A stretch of DNA of 6,627 nt from Candidatus Poribacteria bacterium (GTDB taxonomy: Bacteria > Poribacteria > DTPJ01 > WJIO01): the NCBI GenBank assembly GCA_014730235.1, contig WJIO01000228.1, positions 1-6,627 on the forward strand. The letters run 5' to 3'. Each line of letters starts with the position of its first letter. Within the stretch, counting starts at the first letter, position 1. Both the position numbers and the translations under genes were made by a program. Below, in pieces: positions 6,058 to 6,627 of this stretch. The notes below the pieces were generated by a model that did no database searches, was not told the DNA's origin, and saw nothing but the letters and a program-made list of their open reading frames with translations.

Positions 6058-6063
6058 CCCCTC
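6058..6063 (-). promoter_or_regulatory. Ribosome binding site deciding the start of the sulfatase-fold gene
   Basis: GAGGGG lies six bases before the ATG at 6051. The alternative ATG at 6096, which overlaps the upstream TGA as ATGA, has no Shine-Dalgarno-like sequence in front of it. This and the family N-terminus (M-N-I-I-L-I-S-L-D) favour 6051. Confidence 0.75.
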
Positions 6064-6092
6064 ATATCCCAAATCAAATAACCCATCATAAA

Positions 6093-6590
6093 TCATTGAT
6101 CATGGTTTTTAAGAGCCATTATATACCCCCTGGCCCTCTCTGTTAACGGATACCGATTAACCAGCTTCCAGAATGACTTAGAATGATTCGGCTCTATAAG
6201 ATGGGCCATCTCATGAATCAGTATATAATCAGCGACCCATTTAGGCAGCTTCGCCACCTTATGGGATATGCGTATGGTTCCCATACCTGAGGTACAGCTT
6301 CCCAGGCGTTTATCCTGGTTTGTCACATACTTTATGCTGTTAATTTTCAGTTCACCGTTAAAATACCTCTGGTTAAGCATGTTAGACCGTTTTTCCAGTT
6401 CGTCGGAATCGTTTAGATGCCGTTTCTTCTCACGCTTTTCCAGGCGTTTTTTAAGTTTTTCAATAACAGGCTGAAGCTCTTTATCCGAAATACTCGCAGG
6501 CGCAAGCACTTCCATAGCCCCATCAACAAACCTTGCGCTTATAGTTTTCTTCCGCCTCTTACTTCGTATTATCCTGATCTCTTCGTTCAT
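6093..6590 (-). CDS. YgjP/DUF45-type (M48-like) zinc metallopeptidase, short form
   Basis: This is a predicted soluble cytoplasmic metalloprotease of 165 residues with no signal peptide or membrane helix; the physiological substrate of this family is not known. The N-terminal part has the basic strand IIRSKRRKKTISARF (7-21) and a hydrophobic AMEVLAPASIS (25-35) typical of DUF45 proteins. A charged helix (about 36-70) follows, then YVTNQDKRLGSCTSGMGTIRIS (88-109). The zinc site is HEMAH at 126-130 with Glu127 as catalytic acid/base, and the probable third ligand is His136 in EPNH. The C-terminus WKLVNRYPLTERARGY (141-156) is characteristic. The usual RWGSC reads RLGSC (Trp to Leu at 96), which is a mild oddity. 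Classical YgjP proteins are about 230 residues; this matches a shorter group. The ATG at 6590 has AGGAG six bases upstream. It is the first gene of the visible transcript, 41 bases before the sulfatase-fold gene. Confidence 0.9.
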   Translation of the reverse strand: MNEEIRIIRSKRRKKTISARFVDGAMEVLAPASISDKELQPVIEKLKKRLEKREKKRHLNDSDELEKRSNMLNQRYFNGELKINSIKYVTNQDKRLGSCTSGMGTIRISHKVAKLPKWVADYILIHEMAHLIEPNHSKSFWKLVNRYPLTERARGYIMALKNHDQ

Positions 6591-6596
6591 ATTATT

Positions 6597-6601
6597 CTCC
6601 T
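6597..6601 (-). promoter_or_regulatory. Ribosome binding site of the metallopeptidase gene
   Basis: AGGAG lies six bases before the ATG at 6590, ideal in sequence and spacing, and fixes the start of this gene. Confidence 0.8.
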
Positions 6602-6616
6602 GATTTTATGTATGAT

Positions 6617-6622
6617 AGTATA
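6617..6622 (-). promoter_or_regulatory. Possible -10 element upstream of the metallopeptidase gene
   Basis: TATACT (5 of 6 to TATAAT) lies 26 bases before the start codon at the very edge of the window. The matching -35 would fall outside, so this cannot be confirmed here. Confidence 0.3.
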
Positions 6623-6627
6623 ATGAC

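Noticed and set aside
6052-6096. ATG at 6096 as the start of the sulfatase-fold gene
   Set aside because: No ribosome binding site precedes it, while 6051 has GAGGGG six bases upstream and matches the family N-terminus. The ATGA overlap with the upstream stop keeps it a minor possibility.

Overview
This is a minus-strand stretch of an ordinary chromosome. It carries six genes that all read right to left, with no plus-strand gene that I can support. The presence of an EnvC-type amidase activator and an S41 C-terminal-processing protease with an N-terminal membrane anchor points to a Gram-negative (diderm) bacterium. GC content looks moderate by eye. The sulfatase-fold protein resembles paralogs that are numerous in uncultured lineages such as Poribacteria and other PVC-like or Desulfobacterota-like groups, but I cannot name the phylum from sequence alone.

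Layout, following transcription from the right edge to the left. (1) A short YgjP/DUF45-type zinc metallopeptidase (6590-6093) has a clear ribosome binding site. (2) A cytoplasmic alkaline-phosphatase-superfamily hydrolase of the 'sulfatase' family (6051-4678) follows 41 bases later and is probably co-transcribed. Its nucleophile position appears to be Thr rather than the formylglycine Cys/Ser. (3) A 110-base gap holds a near-consensus sigma70 promoter and a leader with two similar tandem hairpins. (4) An EnvC-like coiled-coil/LytM protein (4567-3371) has a degenerate active site. (5) A 116-base gap holds a second sigma70-like promoter whose -35 lies in a perfect 9-bp tandem repeat. (6) An S41 protease of the CtpA family (3254-1791) follows. 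(7) tsaD (1741-698) makes t6A in tRNA. (8) A 442-base AT-rich gene-free region contains one clear palindromic dispersed-type repeat and a possible second one. (9) The first 85 codons of a tRNA-dihydrouridine synthase (255 to the left edge) are cut by the window.

Functionally, envC and ctpA form a cell-envelope pair (septal murein hydrolysis and periplasmic proteolysis), while tsaD and dus are two tRNA-modification genes. The window is mostly housekeeping. The points most worth checking are the Thr-type 'sulfatase', the envC leader hairpins, the repeat at the ctpA promoter and the palindromic repeats downstream of tsaD. I see no mobile element with a transposase, no CRISPR array, and no tRNA or rRNA gene.
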